Positions 7,012 to 15,255 of a DNA stretch of 64,000 bases are shown in pieces. Origin of the DNA: an uncultured Bacilli bacterium (lineage in GTDB: Bacteria; Bacillota_I; Bacilli_A; RF39; UBA660); NCBI GenBank assembly GCA_934190785.1, contig CAKPTA010000001.1:124001-188000 (forward strand). Reading direction: 5' to 3'. Numbering within the stretch: the stretch's first letter is position 1; every line of letters starts with the position of its first letter. Under the pieces are notes generated by a model. The model was not told where the DNA came from, ran no database searches, and saw only the letters and a list, made by a program, of their open reading frames with translations. Made by a program: the position numbers and the translations under genes.

Positions 7012-8604
7012 ATGAAAAAGAAAGGTTTTACTTTAATAGAATTACTTGCCGTAATAGTTATTTTAGCTGTTGTTGCACTAATATCAATGCCACTAGTATT
7101 AAATACAATAGATAAGGCAAAGAAAGGTGCAGCTATAGAATCAGCTAATGGTGTTATATCAGCAGCTGAGAATAAATACATGAGTAGTATGATAACAGGA
7201 GATAAAGATACAAGATTTGATTTTCCAAGTGATACCAAGTTATCAATCAAAGGAACAAGACCAACAAGTGGAACAGTTGTCGTTGATAAGAAAGGTAATA
7301 TAAGTGCTACTTTAGAAATAAATGGATACTGCATAGAAAAGACGTTTCTTGAAACATCACCAAAAGTAATAGAAAAAAGTCCATGTACAATTAGTGATAG
7401 TGAGCTTTTTGAAGCAGAAAAATATAAAGATTCTGTTTTAAATGGAGCAGACCCTGTTATAAATAGTGACTTAGTAGCAGTAACAATAGAAAATGATGGA
7501 ACAGTAAAAAAAGCCGATATCAAAAAAGAATGGTATAACTATAAAAATAAAGTATGGGCCAATGCGATTATTCTAAAAGATAAAACAATAAACTATGAAG
7601 ATAATGAGGTAATACCAGAAAGTAATATAGAATCATATTTTGTATGGATACCAAGATATAAATATAGAATCTTTAATGAAGGAAATTATACAAACTATAT
7701 AGAAGGAAAACCAGAAAGTTCAAGCAAACCAGATACAATAGAAATAGTATTTGAAAATAAAGATACAAGTGTATCAAATGGTTCAAAGGTAGGAGAATAC
7801 TTAACACATCCAGCCTTTACAAGTTTTGAAAGTAATGGATTTTGGATGGGAAAATTTGAAACAACTGGAAGTACAAGTAATATAACAGTAAAACCAAATA
7901 ATACATCACTTCGAAATATAAATGTAAAATCAATGTTTGAGTTAGCTTACAATTATAATAGAAATCTAGATAGTCATATGCTAAAGAATACTGAGTGGGG
8001 AGCAGCTACATACTTATCATATTCAGTATATGGAATAAATGATGAAGTAAATATAAATAATAATAGTAACTTTGTAACAGGATATAGTGCGGTTTCTGGA
8101 ACAGATCAAAGTAGTTATCCTGGAACATATGGAACTGATACAAGTGTAACACTTGCATATAATACAGAAACAGGGTATAAGGCAAGTACAACTGGAAATA
8201 TAAGTGGAGTATATGATATGAGTGGAGGAGCATGGGAATACATGGCTTCATATATGAAAGATACATATAAAGATAGCGGTTTTGATGCAGCCTCAATATC
8301 TTCATATAATTCAAAATACTTTGATATTTATCCAAGTGATAGTGGTTGGACAAGTTATAATAAACGAATTTTAGGAGATGCGACAGGAGAGATAGGGCCA
8401 TTCTATTATTACAAAGATAAAGATGGAAATAACAGAATACATAACTCTTGGTTTGGGGACTACTCTTATTTCGTTGACGCTTCTTACCCTTGGTTCGTAC
8501 GCGGAGGCCGTTACGCCAACGGTGTTCTTGCAGGTCAGTCGTTTTTTGATAGGTCTACTGGTGTTGCGAGCAGTTGGAATGGCTTCCGCCTTGCATTAAT
8601 ATAA
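7012..8604 (+). CDS. Prepilin-like protein with FGE/lectin-fold, putative DGR target
   Basis: This 530-residue surface protein starts at ATG 7012 (GAGG 12-15 bases upstream), not at earlier in-frame codons, because translation then opens with a perfect type IV prepilin leader, KKKG|FTLIELLAVIVILAVV, cut after Gly. A linker leads to an FGE-sulfatase/C-type-lectin-like domain (YFVWIPRYKY, GFWMGKFETTG, NTEWGAATYLS, GVYDMSGGAWEYM). The C-terminus PWFVRGGRYANGV...SWNGFRLAL matches DGR variable proteins. The last ~50 codons are adenine-poor and GC-rich compared with the rest of the gene. It is preceded by a poly-G promoter. No pilus assembly genes are nearby. The domain calls are confident; the DGR role is inferred. 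Confidence 0.88.
   Translation: MKKKGFTLIELLAVIVILAVVALISMPLVLNTIDKAKKGAAIESANGVISAAENKYMSSMITGDKDTRFDFPSDTKLSIKGTRPTSGTVVVDKKGNISATLEINGYCIEKTFLETSPKVIEKSPCTISDSELFEAEKYKDSVLNGADPVINSDLVAVTIENDGTVKKADIKKEWYNYKNKVWANAIILKDKTINYEDNEVIPESNIESYFVWIPRYKYRIFNEGNYTNYIEGKPESSSKPDTIEIVFENKDTSVSNGSKVGEYLTHPAFTSFESNGFWMGKFETTGSTSNITVKPNNTSLRNINVKSMFELAYNYNRNLDSHMLKNTEWGAATYLSYSVYGINDEVNINNNSNFVTGYSAVSGTDQSSYPGTYGTDTSVTLAYNTETGYKASTTGNISGVYDMSGGAWEYMASYMKDTYKDSGFDAASISSYNSKYFDIYPSDSGWTSYNKRILGDATGEIGPFYYYKDKDGNNRIHNSWFGDYSYFVDASYPWFVRGGRYANGVLAGQSFFDRSTGVASSWNGFRLALI
8443..8595 (+). other. Putative DGR variable region (VR)
   Basis: Counting 8461-8580 gives 18 A, 43 T and 59 G+C in 120 nt, while 8341-8460 has 46 A. 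Most codons end in C or T, as expected when AAC/AAT codons of a template repeat are mutated at adenines. The region ends in GC-rich GGCTTCCGCC encoding GFR, resembling an IMH-type end. No matching template repeat is visible in the window. Confidence 0.75.
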
Positions 8605-8618
8605 AAATAATTATTTTT

Positions 8619-8641
8619 AAAGACAATTTTGTCTTTTTTTG
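8619..8641 (+). terminator. Terminator or DGR-type hairpin after the prepilin/FGE gene
   Basis: AAAGACAA pairs with TTGTCTTT over a 2-nt loop, followed by a T run. It ends the transcript. Its position 14 bases after the stop also matches the hairpin that aids DGR retrohoming in known systems. Confidence 0.75.
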
Positions 8642-8664
8642 TTATACTATTAGCAGTGATATTT

Positions 8665-9618
8665 ATGAATGAATTAGAATTAATAAATGATGTTGTTAGC
8701 AAGTATATATCCGATTGTAATATAGAAGATATGAACGATTTTAGATTTTTAACGTCTTTAATTGATATTTTTGATAGTAATTATAAGGGAAATAAAGTTA
8801 GAGATTTTAAGAAACGTGTTTCTTTGAAACGTTGTCTTAAATATGCATATGATTTTTTTATGTCTATTAATTCAGACTATGCGGCTTACTTAGAAAAACG
8901 TTTAGATGAAGGTGCTTTTATCTTTGAAACTGGTAAAGAAAAGTATGACAATAATTTATCTATTTCTAGTATTATTGATGGTAAAGCAAAGATGATAGTA
9001 TATCTTCAAAATACTATTAATGATGCTTATGCAATTACGCATGAGCTTATTCATGATATGACTATAGAAAGAGAAGGAGTAGATAATTCTGCTACAAGAT
9101 CTGTATTTTGTGAAATGTTTTCCTTATTGGGAGAAGAACTTTTAAGAGATTATTTTGAAAGGACTACTAGGCCAAGTGAGTATGAACTTGAGAGTAAATA
9201 TAATTTATATGTAATCTCTTGGAAAAATAAAATTATTTTATATGAGCTTCATTTAATTGAAACTTATCTTAATAATGGGTATATTCATGCTACTGATTTA
9301 GCTTATGGTGATGATGATCTTGTATGCGGTATTGCACTTGATGATATTTTAGATAATAAGGATTTAAGTTTTCCTTTTGAAGAAAGGTATGTAATAGGTT
9401 ATTTATTTGCGTGTTATATGCTTGATAGAGTTGATAGTAATAGTAAAAATATTAATGAATTTTTTGAACTTAATGATATTATTAATAAATTTAAATTTTT
9501 AAATTTGACAAATTATTTAGAACTTGATGTAGTGGATGCTAGAACATTTGATTTAACAGATGAATCTTATAAAAAGATAGAAAATGCTTTTGTTAAAAGG
9601 TTAAAGAAAGTTAGGTAA
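8665..9618 (+). CDS. Putative cytosolic HExxH metalloprotein (family copy 1)
   Basis: This 317-residue protein has no recognised family name. Residues around 127-131 read ITHELIHDM, an HExxH zinc motif. About 20 residues later CEMFSLLGEEL supplies the Glu expected as third ligand of a gluzincin peptidase. A helix YVIGYLFACYML near the C-terminus recurs in two paralogues at 9647 and 22312. There is no signal peptide or membrane segment. ATG 8665 is chosen because an extended -10 (TGTTATACT) and a CAGTGAT ribosome site precede it; the upstream TTG lies in the terminator. Peptidase activity is likely but unproven, and the substrate is unknown. Confidence 0.75.
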   Translation: MNELELINDVVSKYISDCNIEDMNDFRFLTSLIDIFDSNYKGNKVRDFKKRVSLKRCLKYAYDFFMSINSDYAAYLEKRLDEGAFIFETGKEKYDNNLSISSIIDGKAKMIVYLQNTINDAYAITHELIHDMTIEREGVDNSATRSVFCEMFSLLGEELLRDYFERTTRPSEYELESKYNLYVISWKNKIILYELHLIETYLNNGYIHATDLAYGDDDLVCGIALDDILDNKDLSFPFEERYVIGYLFACYMLDRVDSNSKNINEFFELNDIINKFKFLNLTNYLELDVVDARTFDLTDESYKKIENAFVKRLKKVR

Positions 9619-9646
9619 ATGATTGTAAAATAAAGTGGGGGTAATA

Positions 9647-10690
9647 ATGGTGACAGTAGAAGAGTATAAAAAATTAAATGATTATTTAAATGGCTGTTTT
9701 ATTAAATTAGAAAGAAATGACTGGTTTTTATTAGATAATATAAGTTTTTTTGATAAACTTAGTAAAGCTTTTATTGAAACTGTTAATGAATATGATTTAG
9801 GCATGAATACTGAAGCTTGTAATATTAGTTTTAATGATATTTACGTTTTAGCTCGTGAAATTCTTGAAGATATTTCACCATCATATTTGCCTATATTTGA
9901 TACTTTAATAAAAAGCGGCGAGCTTGATTTTAGTTATGAGAATGAATATAAAACTTCTTGTGTTACATATGATCATTTAAATGATGTTTCTCTAATTAAT
10001 ATTAATTTAAGTTTTACACATCAAGATGTTGCTACTTTAATTCATGAGTTTATGCATAAAATTAATTATGGCAATTCTTTTAATTGGTATATATTTACAG
10101 AATTTATCTCTATTTATTTTGAGGAATATGCGAAACGATATTTACTTAATAAAGGCATTTTTAAAGATAGTTTGAATTTAAATCTTAGAATATCTAATAC
10201 ATTAATATGTGCAAGTGATATTGTTAGTTATTCTCGTATTATTTTTGCATATGAAAAAATGGGTAAAATTGATATGAATTCATATGAATTTTTAGATGAA
10301 TATTTTACTCCTACAGATAAAGATGATTTTGAAGATGAATGTAAAGTATTTTTACAAAAAATTCAAAAAATTGAGAATAGTTATAAAATGTCTATTTTGT
10401 ATGAAAAAGATTTTAATGAAAATGAATTATATGATAAAATTATTAGAAGTTTATCTAAGGGGTATCGTTATATTTTAGGAACTGCCGTAGCTTATTATGC
10501 ATTAGAACATTGTAATAAAGAAGATATTGTATATTTATCTTGGCATATTAATGATGAAGAGTTTAGAAATATTTCTTTTTTTGAATGTTTAAATAAAATT
10601 GGAATAAGTAGTGATATTATAACGATTAATGATTGTACTGATGCGGTAAAAAAGGTACTTGAAAATAATTCACATAAAAAAGATAGGTGA
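9647..10690 (+). CDS. Putative cytosolic HExxH metalloprotein (family copy 2)
   Basis: This 347-residue protein is distantly related to the genes at 8665 and 22312. The zinc motif is LIHEFMHKI near residues 132-136, followed by FTEFISIYFEEY, which gives the spaced Glu of gluzincins. The C-terminal helix ILGTAVAYYALEHC matches the conserved helix of the paralogues. It lacks export signals. ATG 9647 is preferred over GTG 9635 because a GTGGGGG ribosome site sits seven bases before it. It follows copy 1 by 28 bp and precedes miaA by 4 bp, so it probably shares their transcript. The function is unknown; a peptide-processing role is possible. Confidence 0.75.
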   Translation: MVTVEEYKKLNDYLNGCFIKLERNDWFLLDNISFFDKLSKAFIETVNEYDLGMNTEACNISFNDIYVLAREILEDISPSYLPIFDTLIKSGELDFSYENEYKTSCVTYDHLNDVSLININLSFTHQDVATLIHEFMHKINYGNSFNWYIFTEFISIYFEEYAKRYLLNKGIFKDSLNLNLRISNTLICASDIVSYSRIIFAYEKMGKIDMNSYEFLDEYFTPTDKDDFEDECKVFLQKIQKIENSYKMSILYEKDFNENELYDKIIRSLSKGYRYILGTAVAYYALEHCNKEDIVYLSWHINDEEFRNISFFECLNKIGISSDIITINDCTDAVKKVLENNSHKKDR

Positions 10691-10694
10691 TTAG

Positions 10695-11576
10695 ATGGTT
10701 ATTGTAATTACAGGTCCAACTTGTGTTGGTAAAACAAAAATGAGTGTAGAGCTTGCTCATATATTAGATGGAGAAGTTGTGAATGCAGATTCAACACAAG
10801 TATATAAAGAGATGGATATAGCAACTGCTAAAGTAAGTGAAGAGGAAAAAGAAAATATACCTCATCATTTGTTTGATATTAAAGATATTAGTGATGACTA
10901 TAGTATTTATGATTATCAACAAGATGCAAGACTTATAATTAATGATATATTAAAACGTGGTAAAATTCCAATTTTAGTTGGAGGAACAGGACTATATATA
11001 AAGGCAGCTCTTTACAATTATCAATTTATTGAGGAAGAAAAAAAGTATGATTATAGCACTTATTCTAATAGTGAGCTTTATCAAGAATTACTTAAAGTTG
11101 ACCCAAATACTGATATTCACATGAATAATAGAAAAAGAGTAGAACGTGCACTTAATTATTATAAAAACAATAAAGTACCTATGAGTTCTAAAGAACGTAG
11201 TAGTGAACTTATGTATGATGATGTGTTATTTATTGGTCTTACTACTGATAGAAGTATTTTATATGATAAGATTAATGCTAGAGTAGATAATATGGTAGAT
11301 AATGGTTTACTTGATGAAGCATTTAAAATTTATTCATCTGGTATTAGGAGTAAAGCTGTTTTAACACCTATTGGATATAAGGAATTGTTTCCATATTTTG
11401 AACATAAAAAAGAGCTTTATGAATGCCTAGATGATATAAAGAAAAACAGTAGACATTATGCGAAGAGGCAATACACTTTTTTTAATAATCAACTTCCTAT
11501 CAAGTGGTTTTATGTTGACTATAACTATTTTAATAAAACAATTAATGATGTTTTAAATTATATAAAAAATAGCTAA
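10695..11576 (+). CDS. miaA: tRNA dimethylallyltransferase
   Basis: This 293-residue enzyme transfers dimethylallyl from DMAPP to N6 of A37 in tRNAs reading UNN codons. MiaB, encoded at 44083, then methylthiolates this base. The P-loop GPTCVGKT is at residues 7-14, followed by NADSTQVYKEMDIATAK, the GGTGLYIKA motif and PIGYKEL, all diagnostic of MiaA. The length is near the family norm. It starts 4 bp after the HExxH gene, so it is probably co-transcribed. Its stop codon lies within the convergent terminator shared with the DUF368 gene. Confidence 0.96.
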   Translation: MVIVITGPTCVGKTKMSVELAHILDGEVVNADSTQVYKEMDIATAKVSEEEKENIPHHLFDIKDISDDYSIYDYQQDARLIINDILKRGKIPILVGGTGLYIKAALYNYQFIEEEKKYDYSTYSNSELYQELLKVDPNTDIHMNNRKRVERALNYYKNNKVPMSSKERSSELMYDDVLFIGLTTDRSILYDKINARVDNMVDNGLLDEAFKIYSSGIRSKAVLTPIGYKELFPYFEHKKELYECLDDIKKNSRHYAKRQYTFFNNQLPIKWFYVDYNYFNKTINDVLNYIKNS

Positions 11577-11600
11577 TCATGTGATTAACTATTTTCTTTT
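11565..11600. terminator. Shared convergent terminator, miaA and DUF368 gene
   Basis: AAAATAGCTAATCA pairs with TGATTAACTATTTT, with T runs on both strands. The stop codons of both genes lie within the stem. Confidence 0.8.
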
Positions 11601-12439
11601 TTATCAAAAAAATATATTACAAAGGCACCAAATATAAATGTTATTATAGATGTTAAGATTGTAGTTATATTGTAACCACTAGTTGGAATAATTGAAATTG
11701 CACTAGCAATTATAAGTCCTAAAATTAAACTCATAATATTTCTTTTATAATGTTTTAATAAATAATTTGTTATAATAGCGCTTACTACTATACCTAAAAT
11801 AACACCAATTCCAATAAAGATAATTGGAATAATTATTTTAGTGTCAAAAGATGTTACATTAGCAACATATCCTTTGAATAGGTGATATTTACCTAGAACA
11901 AGTAGTACCATTGATCCTGATACACCAGGAAACATCATTGATGCTCCACCAATTGCACCAAGTCCTGTTAGCATAATTAAATATCCTATCGTTAGATTTT
12001 GATTTAAAAGAACTTCTTTTTTTACAATGTTGCCTTCTTCGCCAGGAGCTAGGTAAGTTATAAGACCTATTATTAAACAACCGATAATTAAGAATAACCA
12101 ATTAATTTTTTCACCTTTTAATTCATTTTTCTTTAAAATAGGAACTGAACACAATATTAAGCCAATAAACCAGTATAGAGTTTGAACTTCGAATGAAACA
12201 AACAAAAATTCAAGTATTTTAGCAAATCCAACTAATCCAATTCCTGCTCCAAGTAGGAATTCTAATAAAAAAATAAAGCTTTCTTTTTTGTCTCTTAATT
12301 TAATTTTAAAGTTAAAAACATTACTAATACTTTCCATTAATTTATCAAATAGTCCCATTAAAACAATAATGGTACCACCACTAACACCAGGAATTATATT
12401 AGCAATTCCGACACATATTCCCCCAATTATATTTTTCAT
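11585..12439 (-). CDS. DUF368 membrane protein, probable undecaprenyl-phosphate translocase
   Basis: This 284-residue polytopic protein has about eight membrane helices. The family signature GIANIIPGVSGGTIIVLMG is near the N-terminus, and a related copy, GGASMMFPGVSGSMVLLVLG, lies in the second half, showing the internal duplication typical of DUF368. DUF368 proteins (PopT) have been implicated in recycling undecaprenyl phosphate across the membrane for wall synthesis. The start at 12439 has an AGGTGA ribosome site and an extended -10 (TGTTATAAT) just upstream; the earlier ATG lacks one. It is divergent from the VanZ gene. The substrate is inferred from the family. Confidence 0.88.
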   Translation of the reverse strand: MKNIIGGICVGIANIIPGVSGGTIIVLMGLFDKLMESISNVFNFKIKLRDKKESFIFLLEFLLGAGIGLVGFAKILEFLFVSFEVQTLYWFIGLILCSVPILKKNELKGEKINWLFLIIGCLIIGLITYLAPGEEGNIVKKEVLLNQNLTIGYLIMLTGLGAIGGASMMFPGVSGSMVLLVLGKYHLFKGYVANVTSFDTKIIIPIIFIGIGVILGIVVSAIITNYLLKHYKRNIMSLILGLIIASAISIIPTSGYNITTILTSIITFIFGAFVIYFFDKKENS

Positions 12440-12495
12440 GAATTTCACCTCTATCATATTATAACAAACATAATAATAATTTAAAAGATATTTTA

Positions 12496-12524
12496 TTGCT
12501 TATAATTTTATAAAGTGTTATACT
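12496..12524 (+). promoter_or_regulatory. Promoter of the VanZ-like gene
   Basis: TTGCTT (12496-12501) and TATACT (12519-12524) are 17 nt apart, with an extended TGT before the -10. The start codon follows 15 bases later. Confidence 0.65.
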
Positions 12525-12539
12525 TACTTCGGCGATTTT

Positions 12540-12974
12540 ATGAAAGAAGTAAGTATAAAAAAAATAATTTTATGGATATTATTATTAGGTTGGATGGCTT
12601 TAATTTTTATGCTTTCTAATCAAAATGGGACTTTAAGTGATAAAACATCAAATGGCGTTTTATCATTTGTTTCAAATGCTTTATCACTTCATGTTAGTCC
12701 ATTTTTAATTAGAAAAGCGGCTCATGCTACAGAGTATACGATTTTATCACTTTTAATGATCTTGCTTATAAAAGAGTATAGAAATGTTAATTTTTCTATA
12801 TATATTTATGTATTGTTTATATCAGTAATTTATGCTACAAGTGATGAATTACATCAGATTTTTATATCTGGAAGAAGTGCACAAGTCTTAGATGTATTAA
12901 TAGATACGTGTGGAATTATAATAGGTATATTTTTACATTTTATCTGGTCTTTAAGGAGAAAATGTAGTAATTAA
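12540..12974 (+). CDS. VanZ family membrane protein
   Basis: This 144-residue protein has four predicted membrane helices and the VanZ-family residues: LSNQNG in the first loop, IRKAAHATEYTIL in the middle, SDELHQIFISGRSAQVLDVLID near the end. VanZ in enterococci gives low-level teicoplanin resistance, but most family members have no proven role, so an envelope function is all that can be said. The start has a GGCGATTTT ribosome site and its own promoter. The AI-2E family gene follows 36 bp later with an additional -10, so the two may be partly co-transcribed. Confidence 0.88.
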   Translation: MKEVSIKKIILWILLLGWMALIFMLSNQNGTLSDKTSNGVLSFVSNALSLHVSPFLIRKAAHATEYTILSLLMILLIKEYRNVNFSIYIYVLFISVIYATSDELHQIFISGRSAQVLDVLIDTCGIIIGIFLHFIWSLRRKCSN

Positions 12975-13010
12975 TATGCATTTTTGATATAATGTGATAG
13001 AGGTGATTTG

Positions 13011-14156
13011 GTGTTAGGAAGAAAAGAAAAAAAGCAGGAGAGTGTTGATACAAATAAGATTAATGATGTACTAACACTTTCTAACAAAATATTAAAAATT
13101 GTTTATATTTTGCTTGTTATATTAGGAGTATATATTGCAATTATTGTATGTAAAGAACTTAGTATTAAAAAGACAATTTTAACGATACTTAAGATTCTAT
13201 TTCCTTTATTTATTGGTATATTTGTAGCATGGCTTTTTGACCCTTTTGTTACTTTTTTACAAAGAAAAGGTTTAAAAAGAAGTGTTGGAACATTTATTAC
13301 CTATGTTTTATTTATTGGAACTCTTTTGATTATTGTAGGGGCAATTGTTCCAATTTTGTCTGAACAAATTAATGAATTTGTAAAAATGATTCCATCTACT
13401 TTTGATACTATTAAAGTATGGTGTGATAATTTATTTGAACGTATTAATAATATTAATATTGTAGATGCTGTTGCAATAAAAAATGAATTATTCAAAAAGA
13501 TTGAAGAAATTGGTATTGGTCTTACAAATTCACTTCCAGATATGTTAGTATCATCCGTTAAAACTTTATTCTCATCACTTGGAACATTTATTGTAGGACT
13601 TATTATAGGATTTTATTTGCTTCTTACTTTTAATAATGCTAATGACTTGCTTATTACATTACTTCCAAAGAAAATTCAGGTAGATGCAAGAGATTTAGTA
13701 AATGAAGTAAATACTTCGCTTAGAAAATTTATTGAAGGGGCTATTGCTGATTGCAGTTTGGTATTTGTTGTTACTTCACTTGCTTTTTATATAGTAGGTC
13801 TTAGAGCGCCTTTGCTTTTTGGACTTTTCTGTGGTATTACTAACATTATTCCATATGCAGGGCCTTATATTGGTGGTGCACCAGCTGTAATTGTTGGCTT
13901 TTCACAAAGTCCTTTAATTGGTATTTTAACACTTGTATCAGTATTTGTTGTTCAGTTTTTAGAAGGTAACTTCTTACAACCATTAATCATGAGTAAAACA
14001 ACAAAACTTCATCCTGTTACAATTATGCTTGGATTACTTATTTTTGGACACTTCTTTGGTATTATTGGAATGGTTATTTCAACACCTGTTATTGCAGCAT
14101 TTAAAGCAACATTTATGTTCTTTAATGATAAATTTGGAATTTTAAATAATGAGTAG
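13011..14156 (+). CDS. AI-2E family transporter
   Basis: This ~381-residue membrane protein belongs to the AI-2E (PerM/YtvI) family. It has two N-terminal helices, a conserved LFIGIFVAWLFDPFV segment, a long amphipathic middle section and a C-terminal helix bundle with GLFCGITNIIPYAGPYIGG and QFLEGNFLQPLIMSK, which are the family signatures. Members have been linked to autoinducer-2 export or Na+/H+ exchange, so the substrate is uncertain. GTG 13011 is preferred over TTG 13008 because AGGTGA sits five bases before it, matching the spacing used by neighbouring genes. A TTGATATAAT box lies just upstream. Confidence 0.9.
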   Translation: MLGRKEKKQESVDTNKINDVLTLSNKILKIVYILLVILGVYIAIIVCKELSIKKTILTILKILFPLFIGIFVAWLFDPFVTFLQRKGLKRSVGTFITYVLFIGTLLIIVGAIVPILSEQINEFVKMIPSTFDTIKVWCDNLFERINNINIVDAVAIKNELFKKIEEIGIGLTNSLPDMLVSSVKTLFSSLGTFIVGLIIGFYLLLTFNNANDLLITLLPKKIQVDARDLVNEVNTSLRKFIEGAIADCSLVFVVTSLAFYIVGLRAPLLFGLFCGITNIIPYAGPYIGGAPAVIVGFSQSPLIGILTLVSVFVVQFLEGNFLQPLIMSKTTKLHPVTIMLGLLIFGHFFGIIGMVISTPVIAAFKATFMFFNDKFGILNNE

Positions 14157-14163
14157 GTGAATT

Positions 14164-14703
14164 ATGAAATTTGAAAAACATGATATTAAACTAATAATTT
14201 TATCAGGTAAAGCACATAGTGGTAAAAGTTTGGTTGCTGATATGATAAATGATTATTATGGGAGTAAATGTATTAGTATTTCTTATGCTTACTATATTAA
14301 AGATTATTTAAGTAGAATGAATAGATATTCTGATAGTAATAAAGAAGAATATAGAAGCTTAATGCAAGACTTTGGAATTAAACTTTTGCATGACAAAATT
14401 GACCATGATTTTCTTATCAATAGAGTTTGTGAAGATATTGAAGTGTTTTCTTACTTTTATGATGTTATTGTTATATCTGATGCTAGAATGTTACCTGAAA
14501 TAGAAATTCCAAAATCATTATATAAAAATGTTACAACTATTAGAGTTACGTCTAATTTGCCTGGAATATGTGATGAACTAAAAAGTCATATTACGGAAGT
14601 TGCACTAGATAAATATGATGGGTATGATTATATAATTGATAATAATGGTTCCCGTGATGAATTAAAACTTAAAGTTTCAAATATATTAAGTGAGGTGTTA
14701 TAA
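14164..14703 (+). CDS. P-loop kinase, deoxynucleotide-kinase-like
   Basis: This 179-residue protein has a Walker A motif (SGKAHSGKS) near residues 13-21 and an ISDARMLPEIE segment typical of the phage-type deoxynucleoside monophosphate kinase fold. It is probably a small-molecule kinase, but the substrate cannot be read from sequence. It overlaps the next P-loop gene by one base (TAATG), so the two are translationally coupled. The pair sits between the AI-2E gene and alaS in one transcription direction. Alternative: a NTPase without kinase activity. Confidence 0.72.
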   Translation: MKFEKHDIKLIILSGKAHSGKSLVADMINDYYGSKCISISYAYYIKDYLSRMNRYSDSNKEEYRSLMQDFGIKLLHDKIDHDFLINRVCEDIEVFSYFYDVIVISDARMLPEIEIPKSLYKNVTTIRVTSNLPGICDELKSHITEVALDKYDGYDYIIDNNGSRDELKLKVSNILSEVL

Positions 14704-15251
14704 TGAAACCTATAATTGCGCTTGTTGGAATGTGTGGAGCTGGTAAATCTGTTGTAACTGATTATTTTACTAATTTAGGGTATGAAAAGATTTACTTTGG
14801 GAAAGTTACTATGGACAAATTAAAAGAAAATGCTTTAGAAGTAACTCCTGAAAATGAAAAGAAAGTAAGAGAAGGTCTTAGACGTGAATATGGAATGGGA
14901 GCGTATGCTTATCTTCTTTTAGATGAGATAGAGCATGCATCCTCACATTCAAAAGTTGTATTAGATGGATTATACTCATGGGATGAATATAAGATTTTAA
15001 AAGATAGGTTTGGTGATAGCTTATACGTAATTGCTGTTGTCGCAAACAAAAAAATACGTTATAATAGATTAGAAAAAAGAAGTGTTAGACCATTTAGTAA
15101 AAATGATGCAGTTAAAAGAGATATATCTGAAATTGAAAATATTAAAAAAGCAGGTCCAATTGCTTTTGCTGATTATTATTTGCTAAATAATAAAGATACT
15201 AACTATTTATATCACGAACTTGATGATATAATGAACGATATAATGAGGTGA
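14703..15251 (+). CDS. P-loop kinase, AAA_18/dephospho-CoA-kinase-like
   Basis: This 182-residue protein has a Walker A motif (LVGMCGAGKS) at residues 7-16, a middle segment KVVLDGLYSWDEY, and an NRLEKRSVRPFSKND stretch that resembles the Arg-rich lid of NMP and dephospho-CoA kinases. It overlaps the previous kinase gene by one base and precedes alaS by 4 bp. A nucleotide or cofactor kinase role is likely; the exact substrate is open. It is not a clear paralogue of the preceding gene beyond the shared fold. Confidence 0.72.
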   Translation: MKPIIALVGMCGAGKSVVTDYFTNLGYEKIYFGKVTMDKLKENALEVTPENEKKVREGLRREYGMGAYAYLLLDEIEHASSHSKVVLDGLYSWDEYKILKDRFGDSLYVIAVVANKKIRYNRLEKRSVRPFSKNDAVKRDISEIENIKKAGPIAFADYYLLNNKDTNYLYHELDDIMNDIMR

Positions 15252-15255
15252 TGTT

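Noticed and set aside
6918..7523. 201-residue minus-strand frame
   Set aside because: It lies opposite the prepilin/FGE gene and shows no ribosome site or family motif; it is a shadow of the real gene.
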